Shown here one piece after another: positions 43,529 through 51,716 of a stretch of 64,000 nucleotides of DNA. Origin of the DNA: Aurantimonas sp036549475 (GTDB lineage: Bacteria; Pseudomonadota; Alphaproteobacteria; Rhizobiales; Rhizobiaceae); NCBI RefSeq assembly GCF_036549475.1, contig NZ_JAZHLI010000004.1:62001-126000 (forward strand), in the 5' to 3' direction. The translations under genes were made by a program, and so were the position numbers. The notes under the pieces are model-generated. The model had not been told where the DNA came from. It searched no databases and saw nothing but the letters and a program-made list of their open reading frames with translations. The stretch's first letter is position 1; every line of letters begins with the position of its first letter.

Positions 43529-43929
43529 CGGGACGCGCACTCCAGTATGACGGTCGTGCCCGTATCGGACGACGACGTGATCTTGAACCTGTCGACCAGG
43601 CGTCGGGCTCCGCTCAGGCCGAGCCCGAGGCTCTTGCCGGTGCTGAAGCCGTCTTTCAGAGCCTGATTGACGTCCGCGATGCCTGGACCCCTGTCCGTGC
43701 ACTCCGCAACGACGCTGCGCCGCGCGCCGTTCCCCACGATCTCGAAAGAGATCACACCCCCATTGCCATAGACGACGGCATTGCGCGCGATCTCCGAGAC
43801 CGCGGTCACGAACTTCGTCTTCTTGATCTGGCTGGCACCGATCGACGTCATGGCCTGCAGCGCGGCGCGCCGGGCAAAGGCGACGTCGCTCGCCCGCGAC
43901 AGGGTGACGGTCAGTTCGTTGTCAGCCAA
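43525..43929 (-). CDS. rsbT: serine/threonine kinase RsbT of the stressosome
   Basis: 134 residues. HATPase of the anti-sigma regulatory type with N-box AVSEIARNAVVYGNGG, DRGPGIAD and GLGLSGARRLVDRF. RsbT phosphorylates RsbS and RsbR and is then released to act on a partner. The start codon is TTG (43929) with only a weak GGGTCC in front, 10 bases after rsbS, so it may be made at low level relative to RsbR/S. It overlaps the phosphatase gene by 4 bases. Confidence 0.9.
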   Translation of the reverse strand: MADNELTVTLSRASDVAFARRAALQAMTSIGASQIKKTKFVTAVSEIARNAVVYGNGGVISFEIVGNGARRSVVAECTDRGPGIADVNQALKDGFSTGKSLGLGLSGARRLVDRFKITSSSDTGTTVILECASR

Positions 43930-43939
43930 GGACCCGCGC

Positions 43940-44308
43940 CTAGGTCCGCTCGCCCAGAATCAGGCGGATCGCCCTGTCGGCGGTCAGCGCGGTCTCGACG
44001 CCTTCGAGTGTCATGCCGAGTTCGACCAGCGTCATGGCGACGGCCGGCCGCATGCCGACGACGACGGTGCGCGCATTCATCATCCGCGCCATCTGCGCCA
44101 TGGCACCGAGCATCCGCCCGGCGAAGGTGTCGACGATCTCCAGGCTGCCGATGTCGATGATGACGCCGACGGCGTTCTTGCGCGACACCTCCTCGACCAG
44201 CTGATCCTGCAGCGACAGGATGTCGTGGTCATCCAGATCGTCCCGGATCGCCACGATGACGCAGCCGGTGATGGTGACGATCGGGGTGCTACCAAGCGAG
44301 GCGTCCAC
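43940..44308 (-). CDS. rsbS: STAS-domain stressosome core protein RsbS
   Basis: 122 residues, a single STAS domain. DIGSLEIVDTFAGRMLGA is the phosphorylation region, and the acceptor is Thr61 where B. subtilis RsbS has Ser59. The GMRPAVAMTLVELGMTLEGVETAL segment is typical RsbS. RsbS forms the stressosome core with RsbR and holds RsbT. GTG start at 44308, three bases after the rsbR stop, with GGGAG inside rsbR 9 bases upstream. Confidence 0.92.
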   Translation of the reverse strand: MDASLGSTPIVTITGCVIVAIRDDLDDHDILSLQDQLVEEVSRKNAVGVIIDIGSLEIVDTFAGRMLGAMAQMARMMNARTVVVGMRPAVAMTLVELGMTLEGVETALTADRAIRLILGERT

Positions 44309-44311
44309 CCG

Positions 44312-45172
44312 TCATTTCTCCCGGGGGGACACGCCGATGCGCTCGAAGGCGTAGGCAAGTCCGCTCTGCAGATCGACGCGGGTGGTGATGTTGGGCAGCT
44401 CGACGCCGAGATTCACGACGGTCTGGGCGATCTTCGGACGGATGCCGCAGATCACGCAATGGGCGCCCATCAGGCGGACCGCCGCGGCGGTCTTGAGCAG
44501 GTGCTGGGCGACCAGCGTGTCGACGGTGGAGACGCCCGTGATGTCGATGATCGCGACTTCGGCCTCCCACTGGACGATGGCGTCGAGAAGGTTCTCCATC
44601 ACGGTCTGCGCCCGGAAGGAATCGAGCGTGCCGATCAGCGGGACCGTGACGATCCGGTCCCAGATCTTGACCACCGGCGCCGAGACCTCGGTCATCTCCT
44701 CGCGCTGGCGCTCGATCACGGCCTCGCGCTTCTGGACCAGCGATTCGATCGCCTGCAGCACGATCTGGTCGACCATGCGGGTCGTGTTCCAAAGCTCCGC
44801 GCTCATCTGCTTGGGCTTTTCGCTCAGATCGGCAGCCAGGTGATCGAACAACGGCTGCTTCAGGGAGGCGATAAACCAGCCCATCTCGGAGGGCGTGACG
44901 CCGCGCTGGGTGCGGCTTTCGGTGATCTCCTCGATGGCGTCGCGCACCGGATCCCAGCCGGGATTGGCGAAATCGAAGCTGGCGTCGGTCGCCGCCGTCT
45001 GGCTGGCGCGGGCCAGCGCGGTCAGGAGGTCCCGGCTCTGCCGCTCCGTCTCCTTCGCCGACACGAGATCGGTCCGCCGGACGCCTTCCTTGGCCTGGGC
45101 CTTGAGCCACGCGGCCAGGATCTTTTCGAATTCGTCCTGCAGGAGTGAGGCCGTCGTCGTTTCGCTCGCCAT
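44312..45172 (-). CDS. rsbR: stressosome sensor-scaffold protein RsbR
   Basis: 286 residues. The N-terminal 150 residues are helical and variable, as in RsbR sensor (globin-like) domains, with no haem ligand I can assign. The C-terminal STAS domain (about 165-286) keeps both phosphorylatable Thr sites, T219 in STVDTLVAQHL and T251 in KIAQTVVNLG. The GIRPKIAQTVVNLGVEL stretch is nearly the same as in Bacillus RsbR. First gene of the operon rsbR-S-T-phosphatase-kinase. ATG at 45172 has GAAGG 6 bases upstream. Confidence 0.9.
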   Translation of the reverse strand: MASETTTASLLQDEFEKILAAWLKAQAKEGVRRTDLVSAKETERQSRDLLTALARASQTAATDASFDFANPGWDPVRDAIEEITESRTQRGVTPSEMGWFIASLKQPLFDHLAADLSEKPKQMSAELWNTTRMVDQIVLQAIESLVQKREAVIERQREEMTEVSAPVVKIWDRIVTVPLIGTLDSFRAQTVMENLLDAIVQWEAEVAIIDITGVSTVDTLVAQHLLKTAAAVRLMGAHCVICGIRPKIAQTVVNLGVELPNITTRVDLQSGLAYAFERIGVSPREK

Positions 45173-45353
45173 TTCGTGCCTTCGTGTACCGTGATGTCCC
45201 TGATCGTCTATGACCCGTCGAGGGGCCTCATGCAACGTCGGGGCCCGCACGAGGGGTTAGTCAGCTAACGGCCAGGACACATTGCGGGCGGCACGCCTGC
45301 CGGACACCGGTAGGCGAAGCCTTGCGACCTCGCCCGCCGGGGATCTGTGTCCG

Positions 45354-46142
45354 TCAGACCGACTTGGTGGCACCGCCGTCGCAGCGCACGACCGAACCGG
45401 TGACGTAGCTCGCCTTTCCGGAGACGAGGAAGGTCGCGACCGCGGCGAACTCCGCCACGTCGCCGTAGCGCTTGGCGGGGATCGCCAGGCGCGACGCCTC
45501 GCGAACCTCCGCGACCGGCTTGCCGGACTTGCTGGCATTGGCGTTGTCGAGCTCGTCGACGCGCTCGGTGTGGATGCGGCCGGGCAGCAGCATGTTCACG
45601 CAGACGCCGTCGCCGGCAACCTCGTTGGCCAGCGACTTCGACCAGCCGACGAGCGCCGAGCGCAGCGTGTTCGACAGGGCAAGGTTGGGGATCGGCTGGA
45701 GGACGCCGGACGAGGCGACGGTCAGGATGCGGCCCCAGCCCGCCTCGCGCATGCCCGGAAGGACGCGGTTGGTCAGGTCGATGACCCGCTGCACCATCAT
45801 CTGGAACTGCGTCTCCAGCACCGCGACATCCATGCCCACGGCGCCGCCCGGAGGCGGTCCGCCGGTGTTGTTGACCAGGATGTCGACGCCGCCGAGCTTG
45901 TCCTGCGCGGCCTGGTGCAGCATCTCGGGGAAGGCCGGATCGGCGAGGTCGGCGGCGATGAAGTCCGCCTTGCCGGCGCCGCGCGCGTTGATCGCCTCGC
46001 AATTGGCCGCGAGCTTGTCGGCGCTGCGGCCGCACAGGAGGACGTTGGCGCCTTCCGCCGCCAGTGCCTCGGCGATGCCGAGGCCCAGACCGCGCGAGGA
46101 CGCCAGGACGAGGGCGCGCTTGCCGTTGAGATCAAGATCCAT
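45354..46142 (-). CDS. short-chain dehydrogenase/reductase family protein with altered active site
   Basis: 262 residues, SDR Rossmann fold: ASSRGLGLG (14-22) for NAD(P), DILVNNTGGPPPGG at 88-100, VASSG at 142-146 with the catalytic Ser. The expected Tyr-x3-Lys is not there: the aligned positions are S157 and R161 (ALSNTLRSAL). Related SDRs with NTGGPPPG occur in many bacteria, often annotated as 3-oxoacyl-ACP reductases, with unproven activity. Overlaps the DapA-like gene by 11 bases. Confidence 0.85.
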   Translation of the reverse strand: MDLDLNGKRALVLASSRGLGLGIAEALAAEGANVLLCGRSADKLAANCEAINARGAGKADFIAADLADPAFPEMLHQAAQDKLGGVDILVNNTGGPPPGGAVGMDVAVLETQFQMMVQRVIDLTNRVLPGMREAGWGRILTVASSGVLQPIPNLALSNTLRSALVGWSKSLANEVAGDGVCVNMLLPGRIHTERVDELDNANASKSGKPVAEVREASRLAIPAKRYGDVAEFAAVATFLVSGKASYVTGSVVRCDGGATKSV

Positions 46143-47079
46143 GGCCGAGCCTTTCCAGTTTGATTTCGGTGCGTTTCATCAGCCGGTCGATGTCCGTGTG
46201 ATCGGCCGGAGAGAGTTTCGGTCCCGGCGCGCGGACGCGGGCCGAGGCGATGGCGCCACGACGGCGCAGCACTTCCTTGCGGGCCGCCAGGCCGAAGACG
46301 AGCTGCTGCTCGTAGCGCAGGATCGGCAGATAGGCGTCGAACAGGTCCTCGGCGCCGTCCACGTCGCCGGCATGGTGGCGGCGGACCACCTCGACCAGCA
46401 TTTCCGGATAGGCAAAGCCGGTCATGGCGCCGTCGGCGCCGCGCTGCAGCTCCTGCGGAAGATACAGGCCACCATTGCCGCACAGGATAGACATGCGCGG
46501 CGTGTCCGCCGTGCCGGACTTGGTGCGCACCGCGGTGACCTTGGCCAGCCCCGGCGAATCCTCGTGCTTCAGCATGACGATCTGCGGGTGGTTGCGGGTC
46601 AGCGTCAGGATCGTCGCGGAGGAGACCGGCACGCCGGTGGTCTGCGGAAAATCCTGGAAGCAGATCGGCACGTCCGCGCCGAGCGCCTCGCAGACCTGGC
46701 CGAAATAGTTGATGATCCGGTCCTCGATCGCCGGCCCCGGCGTCGGGGCGATCATCACGCCCGCCGCAGCCGCGCCCATGGCGAACTCGGCCAGCCGCTG
46801 CATGTTGTCGATGCCCGCGCCCGAGGCGCCGACGATGACCGGGATGCGGCCGTCGATCCGGTCGAGGACGCGCCGGGCAAAGGTGCGGGTCTCCTCCTCG
46901 GTGAGCTTGTTCGACTCGCCCATGATCCCGAGGATCGTCATCCCGTTGACGCCGCTGTCGAGGTAAAAGTCGACCAGAGTGTCGGTGCTGGCAAGGTCGA
47001 GGGCGCCGTCCTCGGTAAAGGGCGTCGCGGCGATGATGAAGACCCCCCGGCTGTCGCGGTCGATCAATGTGGCTGGCAC
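46132..47079 (-). CDS. dihydrodipicolinate synthase/N-acetylneuraminate lyase family aldolase
   Basis: 315 residues, TIM-barrel class I aldolase. The Schiff-base Lys is K171 (IVMLKHEDS) and GIMGES is the carboxylate loop. The Tyr of the proton relay in true DapA is Phe141 (CFQDFP), so lysine biosynthesis is unlikely; a 2-keto acid aldolase or dehydratase is more probable. GTG start at 47079 with GGGAGAAC about 8 bases upstream. It probably forms an operon with the overlapping SDR, which may act on the same keto compound. Confidence 0.85.
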   Translation of the reverse strand: MPATLIDRDSRGVFIIAATPFTEDGALDLASTDTLVDFYLDSGVNGMTILGIMGESNKLTEEETRTFARRVLDRIDGRIPVIVGASGAGIDNMQRLAEFAMGAAAAGVMIAPTPGPAIEDRIINYFGQVCEALGADVPICFQDFPQTTGVPVSSATILTLTRNHPQIVMLKHEDSPGLAKVTAVRTKSGTADTPRMSILCGNGGLYLPQELQRGADGAMTGFAYPEMLVEVVRRHHAGDVDGAEDLFDAYLPILRYEQQLVFGLAARKEVLRRRGAIASARVRAPGPKLSPADHTDIDRLMKRTEIKLERLGHGS

Positions 47080-47321
47080 GGTGCGTGTTCTCCCTGGCTG
47101 TGGTCTGCGGCCGGCATGGCGGCTTCCCGAAACCGGCCGGCATGCGGGTTTCCTGCGACAGGGCGTAGCCGCCCCCATGATCGCATGCAACCTGCGCCCG
47201 CCTCTCGCCGGCACTTGGACGACCCAACCATGCCGGTTGCCACAGACGCCGGACGCGGGGCATCCTCGCCCGGCTGGGCTCAAGGGGTCCGGCTCGCCGA
47301 CCCGAGGAGGAACAGTCCCGC

Positions 47322-48914
47322 ATGCGCTTTCGTCACGACACGCTCTACGCGTCCCGCCGCTCGCCCGTCTTTGCCCGCAACATCGTCTCCACCTCGCAAC
47401 CGCTGGCCTCCCAGGCCGGCCTGTCGATGATCGCCAGGGGCGGCAACGCCGTGGACGCGGCGATTGCGGCGGCGGCCGTGCTGGTGCTGGTCGAGCCCAC
47501 CGGCAACGGCCTCGGCAGTGACGCCTTCGCCATCGTCTGGGACGGCATTGAACTGCATGGGTTCAACGCCTCGGGCCGCGCGCCGATGGGCTGGAGCCCG
47601 GAGCGCTTCGCCGGCCTGACCGAGATGCCCATGCGGGGCTGGGACAGCGCGACGGTGCCGGGCGCCGTCGCCGCCTGGCGCGACCTGTCCGAGCGCTTCG
47701 GCAAGCTGCCCTTCGCCGACCTCCTGGCCCCGGCGATCGGCTATGCCGAAGACGGCTTCCTGGTGTCGCCGATCATCGCCGAATTGTGGGCGAGGGGCGC
47801 CGAGATCCTGGCCGAGCAGCCCGGTTTCGCGGAACATTTCATGCCCGGAGGCAAGACGCCCGCGGCCGGCACGCTCTATCGCAGCGCCGATCTCGCCCGC
47901 TCGCTGCGGCTGATCGCAGAGACCGGGGGTGACGCCTTCTATCGCGGCGAACTCGCCGAACGCATCGCCGCCTTCGCCCGCGAGAGCGGCGGCGCGATGA
48001 CCGAGGCGGACCTGGCCGCCCACGAGAACGAATGGTGCGGCACCATCCGCCAGGATTACGGCGGCGTCGACCTGCACGAGATCCCGCCCAACGGGCAGGG
48101 GATCGCCGCACTGATGGCGCTCGGCATCCTGAAGCATCTGGGGCTCGAGCGCTTCGCGCCGGACAGCGCCGAGGCGCTGCATTTGCAGATCGAGGCGATG
48201 AAGCTCGCCTTCCGCGACATGTGGGCCTACGTGGCCGATCGCGAGCACATGCGCGAAATCGAAGAAACGCATCTTCTTGATCCCGGCTATCTCGAACGCC
48301 GCGCCCGGCTGGTCGACCCCGAGCGGGCACAGGACTTCAAGGCCGGCGCGCCGAAGGAGGGGGGCACGGTCTATCTGTCGGCGGCCGATGCCGACGGGAT
48401 GATGATCTCCTTCATCCAGTCCAATTATGCCGGCTTCGGCTCGGGCGTCGTCGTGCCGGACACCGGCATCAGCCTGCAGAATCGCGGCGCCGGCTTCTCG
48501 CTCGAAACCGGCCATCCCAACGAGGTCGCCGGCGGCAAGCGGCCCTTCCACACCATCATTCCCGGCTTCCTGATGAAGGACGGCGAGCCGCTGATGAGCT
48601 TCGGCGTGATGGGCGGACCGATCCAGGCGCAGGGGCACGTGCAGATGGTGCTGCGCACGCAGCTCTGGGGCCAGGATCCGCAGACCGCGGTCGACGCGCC
48701 GCGCTGGCGCATCGTCGAGGGACTGGACGTGGCGGTGGAGGCGGCGGCCGGCGACGACGTCATCGCCCGGCTCGCGGCGATGGGCCACCGCATCAGCCGC
48801 GAGATGCCCGACACCTCCTACGGCTTCGGGGGCGCGCAGCTCATCCACCGCGTCGAGGGCGGCTATGTCGCCGGCTCCGATCCGCGCAAGGACGGCCAGG
48901 CCGTCGGGTTCTAG
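47322..48914 (+). CDS. gamma-glutamyltransferase family protein
   Basis: 530 residues, an Ntn-hydrolase precursor that should cleave itself before Thr349 (KEGGTVYLSAAD) to give large and small subunits. GRGNAVDAAIAAA-type N-terminus (ARGGNAVDAA) and SFGVMGGPIQAQGH at the C-terminus are family motifs. No signal peptide is apparent, unlike E. coli Ggt, so it may be cytoplasmic. GAGGA lies 10 bases before ATG. Substrate may be glutathione or another gamma-glutamyl or acyl amide. Divergent from the aldolase gene. Confidence 0.9.
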   Translation: MRFRHDTLYASRRSPVFARNIVSTSQPLASQAGLSMIARGGNAVDAAIAAAAVLVLVEPTGNGLGSDAFAIVWDGIELHGFNASGRAPMGWSPERFAGLTEMPMRGWDSATVPGAVAAWRDLSERFGKLPFADLLAPAIGYAEDGFLVSPIIAELWARGAEILAEQPGFAEHFMPGGKTPAAGTLYRSADLARSLRLIAETGGDAFYRGELAERIAAFARESGGAMTEADLAAHENEWCGTIRQDYGGVDLHEIPPNGQGIAALMALGILKHLGLERFAPDSAEALHLQIEAMKLAFRDMWAYVADREHMREIEETHLLDPGYLERRARLVDPERAQDFKAGAPKEGGTVYLSAADADGMMISFIQSNYAGFGSGVVVPDTGISLQNRGAGFSLETGHPNEVAGGKRPFHTIIPGFLMKDGEPLMSFGVMGGPIQAQGHVQMVLRTQLWGQDPQTAVDAPRWRIVEGLDVAVEAAAGDDVIARLAAMGHRISREMPDTSYGFGGAQLIHRVEGGYVAGSDPRKDGQAVGF

Positions 48915-48942
48915 ACGGAGTATCGGCCGGGACGGGCGCTCA

Positions 48943-48961
48943 GGCAGGGTCCCACCCTGCC
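48943..48961. terminator. bidirectional terminator after the gamma-glutamyltransferase gene
   Basis: GGCAGGGT (48943-48950) and ACCCTGCC (48954-48961) form a perfect 8-bp stem with a 3-base loop between convergent genes. Confidence 0.6.
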
Positions 48962-48983
48962 GGACGCCGCATTCCAGCGCCGG

Positions 48984-49637
48984 TCAGACGGTGATCAGCG
49001 TGGAATCCCAGACGGCGACGAAGTGGATGGCCGCGGCCGCCACGACAAAGGCGTGCCAGATCGCGTTCTGGAAGCGCAGCCGCGTCATGATGTGGAAGAT
49101 GACGCCGATCGAATAGACCAGCCCGCCGGCCACGATCAGCCAGAGCACCTGGGCGGGCAGTTGCGTCGACAGATGATCGTAGGCCACGATCCCGCTCCAG
49201 CCCATGGCGAGGTAGAGCAGGATCGACAGGCGATCGAACTGCCCGGGCCGGACGATCTTCAGGCTGATGCCCACCGCCGCAATGCTCCAGACCCCGATCA
49301 GCAGCCACCATGTGCCGCTGCGCACGAGGAAGGGCGTGTAGGTGCCGGCGATCAGCAGATAGATCGCCGAATGATCGAACCGGCGCAGCATCCACTTGAT
49401 CCGCGATACCGGCCAGACATTGTAGGCGGCCGAAACGCCGATCGAGAACAAGAGAGTCGCCAGATAGACCGTGACGGCGACGAAGGTGCCCGCCGGAACC
49501 TCGCCCACCATGCTGATCAGGAACGCGATGGCCCCGGTCAGCGCGGCCACCACGCCGACGGCATGGACGGCCGCGTCCGCCCGCAGCTCGGTGACGGAAT
49601 AGGTCCAGCTGACGGCGCCGGGGTGTACGTCTGGCAT
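48984..49637 (-). CDS. hemolysin III (HlyIII/PAQR) family membrane protein
   Basis: 217 residues, seven predicted membrane segments. Conserved motifs are FDHSAIYLLIAGTYTPF in the middle and a His near IWHAFVVAAAAIHF, the zinc-site positions of the PAQR superfamily. Bacterial members are inner-membrane proteins of uncertain function, linked to lipid or pH homeostasis. ATG at 49637. Confidence 0.88.
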   Translation of the reverse strand: MPDVHPGAVSWTYSVTELRADAAVHAVGVVAALTGAIAFLISMVGEVPAGTFVAVTVYLATLLFSIGVSAAYNVWPVSRIKWMLRRFDHSAIYLLIAGTYTPFLVRSGTWWLLIGVWSIAAVGISLKIVRPGQFDRLSILLYLAMGWSGIVAYDHLSTQLPAQVLWLIVAGGLVYSIGVIFHIMTRLRFQNAIWHAFVVAAAAIHFVAVWDSTLITV

Positions 49638-49860
49638 TTTGTTACTCGTTCGTCCGGCGATCCACGGCCGTGTGCTTCGGATCGGTCTCGTTGCCGACTG
49701 TGACGGCGCATTTGGCGTCTGGGGATGCGACACGCGGTAGCGCCGTCATCCCTTTGCCGCCCAACTTCGGTAGTATTTGAATGGTTGCCGGGATTTGTTA
49801 AGCGAATCTGTCCCGCCGGGCGCACACGCGCCCTTCGCGGTATCGGGGATGTGATGCGTA

Positions 49861-51693
49861 ATGACCCAGTTTCCACCTCTCAAGGCCATCCTTTGGGCAC
49901 CGACGATCGCCCTGTCGTGGCTCTGGGGGCTCGGGTTCTTCTACGCCATCCACGTCACCCTGACCCATGGCTGGCTCGCCTTCGTCGCCTTCGCCTCGGC
50001 CAACGTCACCGGATTGTTCCTGTTCGGCTGGATTCTCGGGTCACCGGACCGTGACGCGGCGGCGATCTTCCGGCAGGTGCAGAGCGCCTATGGCGGCATC
50101 TTTCTTCTCTGCCAGCTCGGCGCCGTGGCCCTGACCATCTTCGGCTTCGCTGCCTATCTTTGGCAGCCGCTCTTCGGCGGCGATGCAGCGATCATGCTCG
50201 CGCTGCTGGTCCTGATGGGCTGTGCCATCGGCCACGCCCTGCCGCTGGCCCGGCTGAAATTACTGCATGTCGCGTTTCTCGTCGTCGGTGTGGCGGCCGG
50301 CGGCATCGCGCTGGCCGGGCTGCCCGCAGCGGCCAACCTTCCCGCAGTGCCGCTCGCCGCCTTCGACCCCACCTTCTTCGGCCTCGTCCTGCCGACCCTC
50401 GTCGGCTTCCTGCTCGGCCCCTGGATGGACGTGCAGCAATGGCAGCGCGTCCTGGAGATCCGCCGCGAGGGCGGCTCGGTGCGCCTTGCCTATGGCGCCG
50501 GGTCCCTGCTCTTCTTGGCGCTGCTGGGCCTCAACGCGCTTCTTGCCGGCGCGGCGGGGCTGCTGACCATCCCGTCTGTCGATGGCGTCGCCCAGGTCCA
50601 GCCGGCCGTTGCGCTGGCGCTGGCCGGGAGCGGCGCGGGCGCCGCGACCCTCGCCTATCTCGTCTGGTCGGTGGTCGCAGCGGCGACCACCATCGACAGC
50701 TTCTACGTGGCGACTCGCTGGCATCTGGCCGCCCTGACCGAGCGCAGCCTCAGCCCGCTGCTTGCCTTCGTTCCGGCCGGGCTCGTCTCGTCGCCGCTCT
50801 GGCTCGTGGCATGCGCGGCCGCCGTGGCCGGCCTGGCGTTGCAGGCAAACCTGTCTCAGCTCATCCTGATGCTGCCCTTTGCAACGCTTCTGGTGGGCGG
50901 CGCGGCCTGTCTCGTCTGCGAGGTGCTGGGGGCGCGGCGCCGCTACGACCCGGTGCTGTGCTACCTGATCGGCCTCGCCGCGATGCTGGTCTTCCTGATC
51001 GGCCACGTCGCGCCGATACCGGCTTTCGTCGCGGGAGCGCCGCTGATCGCCCTGATCGGGGCATTTCCGATGATCGGGCATCTCCTGTTCGGCGCGCCGC
51101 CCGCCGCCGCAACTGGGCTGGTTCCGGCGATGGCGGTGCCGGCGAGGGTCGAGCTGGTACCGCGTGACGAAACCCTGCCGACCCCGGCCAACACCGCGAG
51201 CCTGTCGCATGGCTTCGACGGCCAGACCTTCGTCATGAAGCTGATGCCGACCTATGACGACACCAATTCGGTCGGCAACGTGTACTTCGCCAATTACGTA
51301 CGCTGGGTCGGCAAGGCGCGGGAGCTGTTCTTCAACATCTGCATGCCGAATTTCGACCTGAAGTCGACGAGCTACTACGTGCTGACCAAGTCGTTCAATC
51401 ACGACTTCCGCCGCGAGGCGAGCGAGTTCGACCCGGTGACGGTCCGCATCAGGATTGCCCGGCACAACCGCAAATTCGTCACGCTCAGCCACGAGATCCA
51501 CAGCGAGAGCCAGGGCCTGCTGGGACGCGGCGAGCAGTCGCTGATGTTCGTCGACACCGAGCACCACCGGCCGCTCGACATTCCGCGCGACATCGTCAGC
51601 GGCTTTCTGCCCTACTGGCCGAAGGAATCGCCGCATCTGGCGGACACGCCCGATCTCGCCAGCCTGGCGTCCGCGCAGCAGCCCGGCACCTGA
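49861..51693 (+). CDS. fusion of a multi-spanning transporter-like domain with a hotdog (4HBT) thioesterase domain
   Basis: 610 residues. Residues 1-430 have about 12 hydrophobic segments, with a sodium-solute or APC-like layout; GFLLGPWMDVQQWQRVLEIRR is a long cytoplasmic loop. After a linker of about 25 residues, residues 452-600 are a hotdog thioesterase: MPTYDDTNSVGNVYFANYVR has the YxDT-x3-G-x-VYF-x-NY catalytic region of 4-hydroxybenzoyl-CoA-type thioesterases. Both halves are in one uninterrupted frame with no internal ribosome site that I can see. The combination is unusual; it would place an acyl-CoA or acyl-carrier hydrolase on the inner face of a transporter. Confidence 0.85.
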   Translation: MTQFPPLKAILWAPTIALSWLWGLGFFYAIHVTLTHGWLAFVAFASANVTGLFLFGWILGSPDRDAAAIFRQVQSAYGGIFLLCQLGAVALTIFGFAAYLWQPLFGGDAAIMLALLVLMGCAIGHALPLARLKLLHVAFLVVGVAAGGIALAGLPAAANLPAVPLAAFDPTFFGLVLPTLVGFLLGPWMDVQQWQRVLEIRREGGSVRLAYGAGSLLFLALLGLNALLAGAAGLLTIPSVDGVAQVQPAVALALAGSGAGAATLAYLVWSVVAAATTIDSFYVATRWHLAALTERSLSPLLAFVPAGLVSSPLWLVACAAAVAGLALQANLSQLILMLPFATLLVGGAACLVCEVLGARRRYDPVLCYLIGLAAMLVFLIGHVAPIPAFVAGAPLIALIGAFPMIGHLLFGAPPAAATGLVPAMAVPARVELVPRDETLPTPANTASLSHGFDGQTFVMKLMPTYDDTNSVGNVYFANYVRWVGKARELFFNICMPNFDLKSTSYYVLTKSFNHDFRREASEFDPVTVRIRIARHNRKFVTLSHEIHSESQGLLGRGEQSLMFVDTEHHRPLDIPRDIVSGFLPYWPKESPHLADTPDLASLASAQQPGT

Positions 51694-51716
51694 CGCGAGC
51701 CCTCTTCGGCCAGGCG

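Noticed and set aside
46132..47079. dapA (4-hydroxy-tetrahydrodipicolinate synthase)
   Set aside because: The proton-relay Tyr is Phe and the neighbours are not lysine genes, so only the superfamily is supported.
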